The notes under the pieces: generated by a model
What the model was told of the DNA's origin: nothing
Database searches by the model: none
The model's input: only the letters and a program-made list of their open reading frames with translations
Made by a program: the position numbers and the translations under genes
NCBI RefSeq assembly: GCF_000006405.1
Contig: NW_003206658.1
Span: forward strand, 1,335,045 to 1,383,650
DNA from: Perkinsus marinus ATCC 50983
Lineage: Eukaryota; Perkinsozoa; Perkinsida; Perkinsidae
Reading direction: 5' to 3'
Length of the DNA: 48,606 nt
Shown here: positions 1-9,787 of the stretch, piece after piece
Layout of the letters: each line of letters starts with the position of its first letter
Numbering within the stretch: position 1 is the first letter of the stretch

Positions 1-13
1 ATTTTGATTAGTT

Positions 14-125
14 TCTGTACATTCCTACCGTAATTAGTATATTTACTCTTATAATTGGTGAAGAACATTGTGAGCTCAGCTGAGGAGAGTGAAAATATAC
101 TCCTCTAACATTGGTAGTGGCGAAC
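14..125 (+). repeat. Interspersed repeat family, diverged copy 1
   Basis: This copy contains a 3' core of the form GAGCTCAGCTGAGGAGAGTG followed by a TCTAACATTGG-like end. It is preceded by a CTGTACATTCCTACC block that matches the GTGTACTTCTACCC block of the best copies at 10.5 and 12.7 kb. It is more diverged than those two. It lies upstream of the Vps39-like exons, either between genes or in an unseen intron. Confidence 0.5.
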
Positions 126-600
126 TCGTTTTTCGTGAGGGTGTGAGATGCAGTAGTGGCAGTGATTGATATGATTTGAATCTCCAGGGTTTGATAGCAG
201 TTGATGAAACGCCCCTAATGTGACGTATGCATCGAAATTGAATGTCTTGCCATGTCGGAAAATCAAAATGATATCCTCCTAGGAGCGTTCTAGGTTCCTG
301 GATGATTACCTGATCGGTGGGTATCTTGTTCATTGAGTAGATACCTACGATCAGCATGTGTGTCTACGCCGGTGACAGCTGAGGGAACTGTGATGGCTGC
401 GGAGAAAATGATGGGATCGGTGTTCTTGGAAGAATGCTCGGAGTGGCAGAAAGAGAGGGGAAGGTGGTATTGGATGAGATATGGACGATGGTGTTGATTT
501 TAAAGTCGATTCGTGGAATGCGAGGATGATTGAAAATGACACCTCGAAGAATGATAAGAGACCATTCGGGCCTTTCGTAACGCCTTGTTGTGATGATCTC

Positions 601-940
601 GGATATCGATGAGTATATGCGGAGCAATAATTTGTCACTAAAAATGATTTTCTCCGGGATGGAACCTGGGAGGTTCCAAGCGGCGAAGGAGTTGAACTCC
701 GCTTTCGTATAGATGCTGGTGATTGTGGTTAGTATTAGGTATGTTGTGATGTCGGAGGAGAGAGCATGCCCTATATGCAACCGGAGATTTGTGGCGAGTG
801 ACGGAGATGTGTCTTCGAGACCGTTCGTGGTATACCCCAATAACATATGTGTTCACATACAGTGTGCTGATCCTACTTTGAGAGTGTGCCCAGTTAGTGG
901 GGTCAAGTTCGGGCAGCAGCAGCAGTCTACGTTGAAATGA
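601..940 (+). CDS. C-terminal part of a Vps39/TGFBRAP1-like vesicle tethering protein
   Basis: The last exon (about 740-940, stop TGA) encodes CPICNRRF, then FVVYPNNICVHIQC, then CPVSGVKF. This C-x2-C ... YPN...VH-x2-C pattern is typical of the C-terminal zinc-binding domain of Vps39/TRAP1 proteins, which act in HOPS/CORVET tethering at endosomes and vacuoles. An upstream open stretch (about 601-706, NNLSLKMIFSGMEPGRFQAA) could be the preceding helical exon. The intron between them would start near 707 and end in a TTAG near 735-744, but I could not make the phase close. Upstream exons, probably before 600, were not resolved. The protein ends in a short Gln run coded by CAG. A RING-type protein of the Vps18/Vps41 class is the main alternative. 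Confidence 0.5.
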
Positions 941-1022
941 GTGTTTCTAGAGGAAGGGGGGAAAGAGTTGTGGAGGGAATTTCGTGGCGCGCGGGAGGTT
1001 TTTGTTAGAGTTTTTTAATCGG

Positions 1023-3537
1023 ATGTTGTTGAGAAGTTGGTATAGGGCGTCGAGTAGAAGCTGCGTTGTGAGCAAGCGATGGCATTCCCATGATCATCAT
1101 CATCATAGTCGAGGAGGAGCGGAATGGGCGGGGGCTGAGCTGTCGGAGGAGCTGAGGGCTGATAGGCAGGCTGTGGTTGAGAGGACTAAGCGGTAGTGAT
1201 GGGGGAGGAAGGGTATCTTGAGGTTAGGAGTGGAAGATACGGATGAGGTCCGAAAGGTCGTATATGTGATTTGGGTAGATGAGTTGTTGATCTCAATCGC
1301 TGTAGAGTAGCACATCTTGTCGCAATGTCGATGACAATGGAATCTTTGTTCATTGAAATTTGTCCGTATAATGGAATTACTCTGGCCTTGGTAGTGGGGT
1401 GAGTATTGACACTCTTGTTTGGTGTTGTTAGGGTCCGGAAGGTTATGTCCCCTGAGGAGACGAAGGCGTTGGTGATGCCGTCGAGGCTCCCTGAGGACTT
1501 CATTGAGGAGACGTTGATACCGCATATGGAGAACTGTATCAGATTTAATATCAAAGTGATAGGAGGGGGTTGGTGTCGATGAAAGGTGTAGTAGATGGGG
1601 AAAACCCGGCACGACATCATAATCGTTCGTAATTATTTCCCAAATAATCGTTCATAATCGGTTTTCCCCGGATATTTTACGATGGTTGGTTGTGATGATT
1701 TCCAACTCAGACATATACTCCGGCCGAGCTGACTCAGTTGGCCCGTGGGTACGCTTTATACACCTACAGGAGGGATACGAGTGGCAATGGGCCTTTGATG
1801 GAGTATTTGGCGGAGATGATCAAGTCGAGAATGGTGGCTTTCACGGCTATCGAGATTGTAATAGAGGAGGGTCTCAGTTTGTTAAGTGGGGCTATTTGTG
1901 TGCTGTTTGTTGGAAGAGGTGTGCTGCGAGTTGCTGTTGGTGTGGTATGAACTCGGTTGAGATTGATTTTTTTATCTTCGTCGTTCAGTGGTGGACCGGA
2001 TGTGTTTGGTATTAATTAGGTTGATATCCTTCCGGCTTGCCAGACTCTATTCCCAGACGATACGGAGCTGTTCGATATGCTGACTGAGAGAATCAAGGTA
2101 GAGGCTGATGAGATGCGGATGAGTTTCCGAATGGATTTATAGGAAACTATAAACGATTATAGTGCGCTGAATTTGATCGGCTTGGTGAGAACTTTCGCGC
2201 GGCGCGAAATTGAGAAGAAGGAGACGAATCAAGGGTATCCGGTGAGAGAGATATTGATACCGCGACTGAAGGAAGCTATGGAGAGGTAGGCTGATATGGG
2301 AGGAATTTTGTGGCGCGCGGTAATGGTCGTGAATTATCACAGAATTAGTGGGTAATTGAATTCTCGAGGATGTGGCTTCGGTTACTAGAGTAAGTGTTTA
2401 TCATAGTAATAGTAGTGGGAGAAATTCTCAGTTCATTGTGATGTGGATGCAGTCCGGACGGTGTTTTTGGAGGGGGGATGTATGCACATGGTCAACTACA
2501 TGTGTTGGTGACAAAATATAAATTTTGAGGAGATTCGTGGGAAATTTTACTTGGTTTGCGAGTGTTGTGAGTAAACTCAGCCGAGGAAAGCAAAGTTGTA
2601 TTTTCACACTGACAGATATGACACCGCGGAGGTGTGTGATATAATAGTGGCGATTGCTGACTCGGCGGCTACGGATAAGACGATTAATATGGATTTACCT
2701 ATAATGCAATGTGTGTTACCTGAGTTGGAGCATAGACTTGATGATCTGGGAGAGACCATACCGTTGGTGAGTCACATATCGATCGCCTGGGCGTTGGCGA
2801 GATTGGGCATCTACCATGAGGAATATCTTGATCGGTTGGCAAAGATACTCCATGAGAAAGAGCATGTTCGGAATGATATCACACCGAGATATTTAGTGAG
2901 ATTAATATGGATATATTGTAAATGTGATGCCCTGGAGAAAATAGTTGACGATATAGCTCCGGTGTTGGAGGCGAGCGTGGCGTATATGGGGTCGGCACAG
3001 TTCGCTAGGTTGGCACAGTGCAGTGAGCAGATGGGGAAAGTGAAAGATAGAGTGGATATAGCGAAATTGGTGAATCGATTAGGTGATCGGTTATGTAGTG
3101 AGCTTGTTGTTGGAATTGAGGATAATGTTACGAACGTTAGCAAGATGAGTTCGGCGGACGCGTGTTATATATTACTTGGTTTGATAGAGTCCGAGACGAT
3201 TGAGAAAAATGTGGAAAGGCCGGAAGATGCGGATGGAAATTTCGTGGCGTGGATGAGGGATGGATCTCGCTTGGGGCGCCTTCTGGCGTATATACATAAA
3301 TTCCAGGACGAATTTGAGGCCGGCGAGATTCAGAAGATTATAAAAGTACTGCAGGTAGCGAAGAAAGGGGAGTATAGGGCGTACTTAGACCTGTTGCCGG
3401 CTTCGTGGGAATCGCAGAAAAAGGATATGTTGCATAGAATTGCGAAAAAACGGGAAGTCGAGGAGAAATTCCTATTAGAAGAGGCTAAAAGGGAGAAGAG
3501 GGAGAAAGGCTTTTTGAAGAGAGTTTTTGGCCTGTGA
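1023..3537 (+). CDS. Helical-repeat protein with likely mitochondrial presequence
   Basis: Six exons close in frame to 519 aa: 1023-1192, 1432-1555, 1711-1857, 2044-2097, 2143-2285 and 2616-3537. The N-terminus (MLLRSWYRASSRSCVVSKRW) is rich in Arg, Ser and aromatics and lacks acidic residues, as expected of a mitochondrial presequence; a His run follows. The rest is alpha-helical with repeated patterns such as ELTQLARGYALYTYR, SALNLIGLVRTFARREIEK and ISIAWALARLGIYHEEYLDR. These resemble the octotricopeptide/FASTK-like repeats of organellar RNA-binding proteins. The C-terminus is a Lys/Glu-rich helix. A role in mitochondrial RNA metabolism is inference from repeat style and presequence; no RAP domain is visible. 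Intron 5 (2286-2615) holds an interspersed repeat copy. Intron 4 (2098-2142, 45 nt) is open in frame apart from the TAG of its own 3' splice site. Confidence 0.75.
2478..2615 (+). repeat. Interspersed repeat family, copy 2 inside an intron
   Basis: It begins with a TGCACATGGTCAACTAC block shared with the copy at 10,450 and ends with an ACTCAGCCGAGGAAAGCAAA core. It forms the 3' part of the intron at 2286-2615 of the helical-repeat gene, and its end coincides with the polypyrimidine and CAG acceptor of that intron. Confidence 0.5.
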
Positions 3538-3809
3538 TCGTTGGATGAGTAATTGGACACGTTTCTGTTATGCTGTTTGAATGTGATGGAGTTGAGTTGG
3601 AGTTCGGGGAGGAGTGGTATGGGTTTTTGATCTGCAGTAGTGTGTTGGATTAGCAGGCACTGGATTTAGTAAGGGGAGTGGTGTTGTAGGTTTTCGAGAG
3701 TGTGCTACGGTGTGATTGAGGGGAGGTTGAGGGAGGAGTGGTATTGGTTTTAAGATATGTGTGTCTCCGTGGCTCGATCATTTCTAAGGTCAGTTTAGTA
3801 TCTTTCCTG

Positions 3810-4205
3810 ATGGGTAATAAGAACCGCAGTAGGAAGGCGTCCAAGAGAGGAACTCCATCCAAACCCGATCTGGATGTTGGTCAGCTCGCTAGTGTAAGGG
3901 AAAGGGCCTCAACTGTATCTTGTGAGAGTTATGGTTATGGGGAGGGCGTGAGTTCGATCCCTGCACCCGTCATTTTATCCTCAATAGGTGCTGGTTACCT
4001 CTGGTGAGGCCGTTACATCTGGTTCCTCATCCGGCGTTGACTATGGTTACGATGGTGCGAGGCTTAATGTCCAACTTATGCAGGGGTAAGGGAGGGGAGG
4101 TTGCTCCCCCTAGGAGGACTACTACTGGTGTTATCGTATATGGTCACCATCCTTGGTCGTCCCCGTACATTTGTCTCTTACTGTAGTGCCGTGAGGTTTA
4201 TCTAA
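3810..4205 (+). CDS. Small unknown basic protein, three exons
   Basis: Exons 3810-3893, 3988-4085 and 4187-4205 give 66 aa in closed phase. The protein starts MGNKNRSRKASKRGTPSK, a very basic N-terminus with Gly at position 2, continues with a Ser/Gly-rich stretch (SGSSSGVDYGYDG), and ends GGAVRFI. I recognise no family. Both introns start with GTAAGG. The first (94 nt) carries a tRNA T-arm-like block just before its acceptor (see findings). The second contains a G-rich/C-rich inverted pair near 4092-4112. The short last exon makes the end of the model less certain than its first two exons. Confidence 0.5.
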
Positions 4206-4457
4206 GAGCAGATTCCGCTCGGCGAAATCACATCAATGTCTGTAATCTCGGACGTTTGATTCACCGACCCGATTACCCAGTGTGTAATCGCATTAGTTGA
4301 AATTTCCGAGCAACCAAAGGAAATTTCCGAACATTGCTCTATGAAAAATAGGCTGATATTGAAATAAAGTATTAATGTAATAACATATAAACCGTGATAA
4401 GATTCATAAGTAGTATAATTTATACGGTATACCCCATTTAATGGGGACCATCCAATA

Positions 4458-5028
4458 TTATAACATTTCATTGTTCCCCTTCTGGGCTAATGATGCCACC
4501 CGCACCGGCTCCTCCCTCGACATTGCCGGCGATGTGCACCGACCTGCTAGCAGGGTAGAGAGTCCTGAAATCCTCTCGCCACTCAAGTATGGTGCTACTG
4601 GTCCAAGGTCTGACGATGATAGATCTCTAGCAGAACAGCGTACGGACTTCTGGAGAGGAGACAATATGGCTCACTCCCCAATGGACGTGAGGGGGAAGGC
4701 TGGGAATAGAAAGGCAGCGATCAAGCCTCGCAGCATATTTGCAGCTCCTGTTCATCCATCGTTGCACCCGTGAGTCTAAGGTACCGGCAAAGCCTTTGAC
4801 CCCCGAGTCGTCTAGAAGCCCGTCCCTCTCCAGCCCGCACTCATTCACCCCGGCGACCAACTTGCTCCAACTCGCATCAAAAGCACCCGCGTCGAAACAT
4901 TCGAACATCTCCAGACAACAGGTTACGAATTGTAACCAGTTGGGTCTCGACTGGGCTCGTGACCAATCGCCAACATCGTGAAAACTCAATACTCCCTGGC
5001 CGCGACCCTTGGTTGCTATTTTCAGCAT
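4458..5028 (-). CDS. Unknown 181-aa protein with a 25-nt intron
   Basis: Exon 1 runs from ATG at 5028 to 4675 and exon 2 from 4649 to the TAA at 4458. The 25-nt intron (4650-4674) starts GTGAGC and ends CTCTCCAG, and removing it keeps one frame open. The first part is Cys/Phe/Trp-containing (NWLQFVTCCLEMFECFDAGA), the middle has charged helical stretches (GVKGFAGTLDSRVQRWMNR), and the C-terminus is Ser/Arg-rich. I recognise no domain, signal peptide or membrane segment. An additional upstream exon is possible, because the region above 5028 also stays partly open on this strand. The opposite-strand reading frames over this region look like shadows. Confidence 0.55.
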
Positions 5029-5160
5029 GCTTGTTTCGTGCTCGACAACGTCAGCTTCGGCTGGTGGGACAACCGACGAGGTCGGCCATCATCTGACAAT
5101 TACAATCGACCTCGACGTTGGGATGTCTTAAGGCAACTTGTTTGCGGAGAGTTTGGGTAG

Positions 5161-5799
5161 TGTTGACTATCCGATAATATAGTTAGTGTCTCAAGTCCGT
5201 TTCACAGGGCGCTTCGTGCGGTCTTTGTACAATGTCCGTTACCATTCGTCAAATTCGGAATCCGACCAGTCGGGTGATTGAACCCATAGAAGTAGAACCG
5301 TTTTTATTGTGTATTGTATATGGTCGTATGTCGTCAATAACTTGAGCGAATACGGCCAATTGTATAGGCATTGCAGGATAGCATTGAGATAACACGTGTT
5401 GCCACGGTTGTACAGCTGATATCAATGTAAGTCGTGAAGTCACTCAAGTGGGTTAGAATTCACCGTCGCATGCCTCCTTCTAGCGGGGTATCTTGGTTAC
5501 CACGTGCCAGCCATGATGGCCTTTGTGAGTAAATATGCTGGCGACTCGGTTGTGGCCTGTCTCCATGTTTTGGGAGGATGCCCTCCGATGGTTTAACCAC
5601 CGTGGTTACATAAATCATTCATGATAAATGGATGAAGAGATGTCACTGCTTGCCTTGCGTTTGCCGTCCAGTATAGTATTACTATTATTGTATGTCTCAC
5701 CTATCGATAATATTACTACTATAGTATAATATTGGTGTTGAAAACGAGGAGGTTGCGAGAAACTATAATATCATAAATTGTCGCTCCCTCCTTGTTGGG
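5161..5799. other. Intergenic, no convincing gene
   Basis: I see no coding exon with splice signals here. The stretch contains a small inverted repeat, TAACCAC-C-GTGGTTA, near 5593-5609. An AT-rich, partly palindromic tract built from TAGTATTACTATTATTG and TAATATTACTACTATAG-like pieces lies near 5675-5735. It may hold the promoter of the gene that follows. Confidence 0.4.
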
Positions 5800-6566
5800 A
5801 TGCGGGTTTATTTTGAGTGGTAACTTCAGGTCGACTCGCCGGGTGTTGGCTGCTCTTGGTGTTACGGCGTCACGGGATCCGGTGTTGTTACGTCAAGCAA
5901 TGGATTTCATGAAGAGGTAGATGTGCTCACGGGGATTCGAACCGAGGACCTTGGACTTGTTCGTGGCTGTTGAGTATACGTTCCCGTTGGAGCAGGATGG
6001 AATTGCGTTTCTTGGTGTTTTTCAGAGAGCCGCACTTTGCAGCCGCGGAAAAGCTCGTCGAGGCGGATAAAGGGAGGTCCATGGCGAAATACTCGCAAGC
6101 TATCCTCCAGTAAGGGATGGTACACTTTCGGGCCTCTTTTGAATCTTAACGAGGGAACCTGAAGATTCCTATAGGAGTGTGAATCCATCACGACTTCCAG
6201 TGAATCATCGGATTATGATGATACTTTTTCTGTCCCTCCAGAGCCTTTGAAGTGGACCTCAAGGCCTTCGTAACTTCACAACAGGAAGCCTCCATCGAAC
6301 GGTCGGAGTCGGCCAGGAGATTGTCGGTGTTAGCGGGAATGAAAAAGGCGACTTCTGGAGGTGTCGCGAGGCGGCTCATGAAAGGGAAGATGAACTCGAC
6401 CGCGAGCTTGATGGCGAAGAAGGAGGCTGGCAAGCGTGTTGTTATCAACAAGGGAGCGAATAGAGGTAGTGCGTGGCGTGGAGGAAGATGTTCTCATGGT
6501 GTGGTAGGACCAATGGTTGGCTCGAAGGCGTCCTCTATTAGGAAGAGCATTCAGAAGCGACGGTAG
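5800..6566 (+). CDS. Unknown basic protein, at least three exons
   Basis: Three exons fit well: 5830-5916, 6026-6109 and 6242-6566 (stop TAG). All junctions are phase 2 and agree. The first two exons give a helical stretch (RRVLAALGVTASRDPVLLRQ, then HFAAAEKLVEADKGRSMAKY). The last exon is strongly basic and rich in Ser/Lys/Arg (ARRLMKGKMNSTASLMAKKE ... SSIRKSIQKRR). I recognise no family. The true start is unclear. An ATG at 5800 lies in matching phase but is separated from the first exon only by the 10 bases 5820-5829, so either an extraordinarily short intron or an unseen upstream exon is needed. The intron at 5917-6025 holds a tRNA T-arm-like motif on the reverse strand. Confidence 0.6.
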
Positions 6567-7837
6567 GGGTCCTACTTCTATTCTCACGTATTCGTTTCCA
6601 TTACGTGGTGGACTTTGAGTGGGGTTAATGGACAGCCCGGGGGATGGGGTTTTTCGGGTAACTGAGAGGATGTAATGATGAAACCTCCGAGGTGTTTTCG
6701 CTACTGCATTTTACTCGAAGTGAAAAGTGAATTTCCTAAATACTAAAAAGGTGAATATTGTTATCACTTTATTTTCCTAATCATCACTAATTTAATCATC
6801 AATTCATCATTTAATCATTAATTTCCTAATCGGATATTTTTCTAATGTGAATTGCTGTCAAGTTGGATTTTCCTAAGTAAATAAGTGAGTATTTTTCAAG
6901 GTAGGACTAAGTAAGTTTTTTCTGTGGAGTGTAAGCAGCTGCTTGTTGAGGCTCTGTTGGATGGGGTATTATCATCGTCTTCACTTCGAGGGCTGTTGTT
7001 GTGGAAGTGTAAAACGGCCTAGTCGACGCTATGGAGCTAGAGGCCCGGGATTGCGAATCTTCTTTCTGATTAAACATTGTAGGAAAGGAAAGAAGCTTAG
7101 GTGGAATATTCAGTACTGTTTCTTCCTACATTGTTTGCCCCCCCCATCGAGTCTTATGCGGGCTGGGGTTAAAGATGATAGAAGACGATTGGCTCCTGAG
7201 GCTCCGAGAGGTGAGGACTTATATGGTTGGTATAACCCACTATATGCACTATCACTGTAGGAGTGTTTTTAGTGGGTCTCAAAGTTGGTCTAATGGGCGG
7301 TATGTTGATCAGTAGGGATCGATCCCTGTGATAGCAATAGAGGACCTTGAGGAAATTTCTATGATGAACATGTACATCTTATATTCCCTAAAAAGTTCTC
7401 TGTCGTGAGGCCCCTAGGCGCACTCCGTTAGAGTGACACTCCTGGACAGAACTTACTGGAAAGTATGAGCTGTACAGGTATACGGTAAAATACAGTCTCA
7501 TCAGGCCGGTTGATATTCCCATGGGATGTACTGATGATAATGTTCGGCATGGAAGTTTGCAATCAATTACCATCCATCCCGGCGTGTCCTATTGAATAGA
7601 TCACTATAATCCTCGTCGCGGCGGTGCTCATGGGGGGGCAGCGACCGGCATATAGTCCTTAGTGATCACCCCTCAGTGGCTCGGCGTGGTAGGGAGCCTG
7701 AAAGAGCGCCAGGGACCCACAATGCGGCGAGGAGACGACTCAGTCAGTTTAGTCCAAAGATGGGGTGAGCCCAAGTTGTGCATGCGTGCATCCTCAACCT
7801 CGGAGTACTCGACAGATATGAGGCGGACGGCTTGGTG
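6567..7837. other. Long intergenic region with an AT-rich tract
   Basis: No firm gene is visible. An AT-rich tract at about 6715-6915 is built from recurring TTTCCTAAT and AATCATCA-like words. A short possible exon at 7156-7210 (MRAGVKDDRRRLAPEAPR, then a GTGAGG donor) ends in the phase needed by the PP2C exon at 7940. It could be an alternative first exon of that gene. Confidence 0.35.
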
Positions 7838-9644
7838 ATGGGGTCAGAGCGAAAGCATCATAATCTTATTGGTGGAAGTATAAAGGGAAGGGTGTCCCGG
7901 GCTAGGTGTGATGATAAGGTCCGATCGAGTCGGCATCAGCTGGAGTCGGCGGTCCAGTGGTTGAGTATGCAGCGTTTAGTCAGACTGGGAGGATACCAGT
8001 GAACCCTCATAAAGTGAATCAGGATTCTCATTGGGCTGTCGAGGTGGGCTGGGTAAGGGATCTTGCTGTTGGACTGGAGGTATCAGGATCGAGCTCTGCA
8101 CTGTTCATTTTTCGGTGTAGCTGATGGACACGGTGAGAACGGCCATAAGGTTAGTGGTTTGATCAGTCGACAGCTCCCAGAGTCTCTGATGAGAGAGCTG
8201 GCTCGGACGGGGTAGGTCCTTGGCACGGTTGTTTTGACCAATTGGTACATTTCCCAGTGTGAGCACCCGGAAGGCGTTAGAGAGGGCATTCAGGAAGACC
8301 AATCAGACGGTGCTGAGTGCGGATGTGGTGAGCACATCTCTATGCCGTCCGGTGGCGTAGAGTATTAACCTATGGCCGACAGATCGTGACACCTGGTCGT
8401 GTCACCATCAGTGGACATAGTTGCTCAACATACAAACTTATCGGCCCATTGAAGCATCCTGCCTTGTGTCAGGACGTCACACTCAGTGGGAGCGCATGCA
8501 TCTCCGTATTCGTCAAAGGCTCGAAAATGTGCCGTGGGTCTGGTCTCGCTTCGCGTCCATCCGTCACGGCGCTGCCTGGACCCTCCGAGTCGGCAGATAC
8601 TGTGCCAACGTTGGAGATTCGCGAGCCGTACTTGGTCAGCGGTCTGGTGTTGGTCATTGGAATGCAGTTCCACTATCGAATGACCACAAACCTGACAGCC
8701 CTGGTGACCAGGTTAATGAACTTTATCGAGCTGCGTGGACTTGCGCGAACAGATGAGCTCCGAAGAATCACGAAGATGGGTGGTCGCGTTGAGCCCTTCC
8801 GTATAGGAGTCCTCGGGATTCCCATGGGGCCGAGCCGAGTGTGGCTGAAGAATCAGGTCAACTGAAATGCCGTTATCTGATTCGTCGGTTCATCCTTCCC
8901 AGGACCTACCGGGCCTTGCTATGTCGAGGGCTTTTGGAGACACGATCGCAGCAAGCGCGGGGGTGATCGCAGAACCTGAGATATCCAAGCACGATACGTC
9001 AAATAAGGATAAGTTTATTGTGAGTGAACTGGACAACATACCTGTTACGAGGACACAAATACTCCCGGCGGGGGTCGAACCCACGACCTACGGCTCATAA
9101 GACCGTCGCTCTAACCACTGAGCTACAGGAGCTATGTGTTAATTGTTTGCTTCGAATGCGTCATACTCGATTGCGTCTCGCTCTCAACATCCTTCACGAA
9201 ATGAGATAGTTGAATTCCTCATGCAGGTCATTGCTTCCGATGGCGTTTGGGATTTCATGTCCAACGAAGAGGTTGTCCACACCGTGGCCAAGTACGCCTC
9301 TTGGCTCGTTACTCCGCGATTTGGCAATGAGCATTCCCCTTTTCGGCGGCCTCTGTCATTTTCATAAGGCTCGTTGCCTTGAGGCACAGATGGAAATTTC
9401 TTTTCGTGCGGAATACATTCCATAGTTCCTAGATAGTGTTGATGGACAGTGTTGGTGTGTTCGAGTCGTAGGTACTACAACCAAGAGAGTTCCCGTAAGG
9501 CAGCGAGAGCCGTTGTCAAAGAGGCATCAGAACGATGGGAGTCCAATGTGATCGGAACTGGTCTGAATGCCAGTCCATGTTGATGGTTAGGAAGATGTTG
9601 TGGATGACATTACCTGTGTCGTAGTCTTCCTGCAGGGAAAGTAG
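7838..9644 (+). CDS. PP2C-family protein phosphatase, complete
   Basis: PP2C enzymes are Mn/Mg-dependent Ser/Thr phosphatases. Eleven exons close in frame to about 308 aa: 7838-7871 or -7877, then 7940-8052, 8087-8211, 8258-8327, 8473-8528, 8597-8703, 8753-8856, 8903-9019, 9227-9291, 9472-9547 and 9591-9644. The signature motifs occur in order: NPHKVNQDS, FFGVADGHGENGH (metal-binding Asp), LSGSACISVF, IYCANVGDSRAV, LSNDHKPDSPDELRRI, GPSRVWLKNQDLPGLAMSRA, FIVIASDGVWDF and VVDDITCVVVFLQGK. The GPSRVWLKNQDLPGLAMSR form resembles plant and apicomplexan PP2Cs. All metal-binding aspartates appear present, so it should be active. Introns are 34-207 nt, and the longest fully placed one (9020-9226) contains a tRNA gene on the other strand. 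The exact end of exon 1 is uncertain; an upstream exon at 7156-7210 is an alternative start. Confidence 0.9.
9060..9132 (-). tRNA. tRNA gene, anticodon read as TAT (Ile)
   Basis: On the minus strand the sequence folds as a complete 73-nt cloverleaf without an intron. Acceptor GCTCCTG pairs with CGGGAGT. The D-arm is GCTC...GAGC, the anticodon stem ACGGT/GCCGT encloses loop CTTATGA, and the T-arm is GTGGG-TTCGACC-CCCGC. A-box (TAGCTCAGTGG) and B-box (GGTTCGACCCC) promoters are intact. Position 34-36 reads TAT, an isoleucine decoder. G37 and the G1-U72 pair are unusual, so the isotype is less certain than the tRNA itself. CCA is not encoded, as usual in eukaryotes, and only TTT follows the 3' end. 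The gene lies wholly inside a PP2C intron, antisense to it. Confidence 0.85.
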
Positions 9645-9787
9645 CGATGAGACATTTCATGCGAATGAAGTCATCGGATGTCTCCCACGAGAACTCTTCG
9701 GTTTTGTTCACAACCATTGGTATAGCACTGGTGTTCAGATGATACTATTGTGAGATTCATACTGTAGCTAGTTGTAGTGATTTATTA

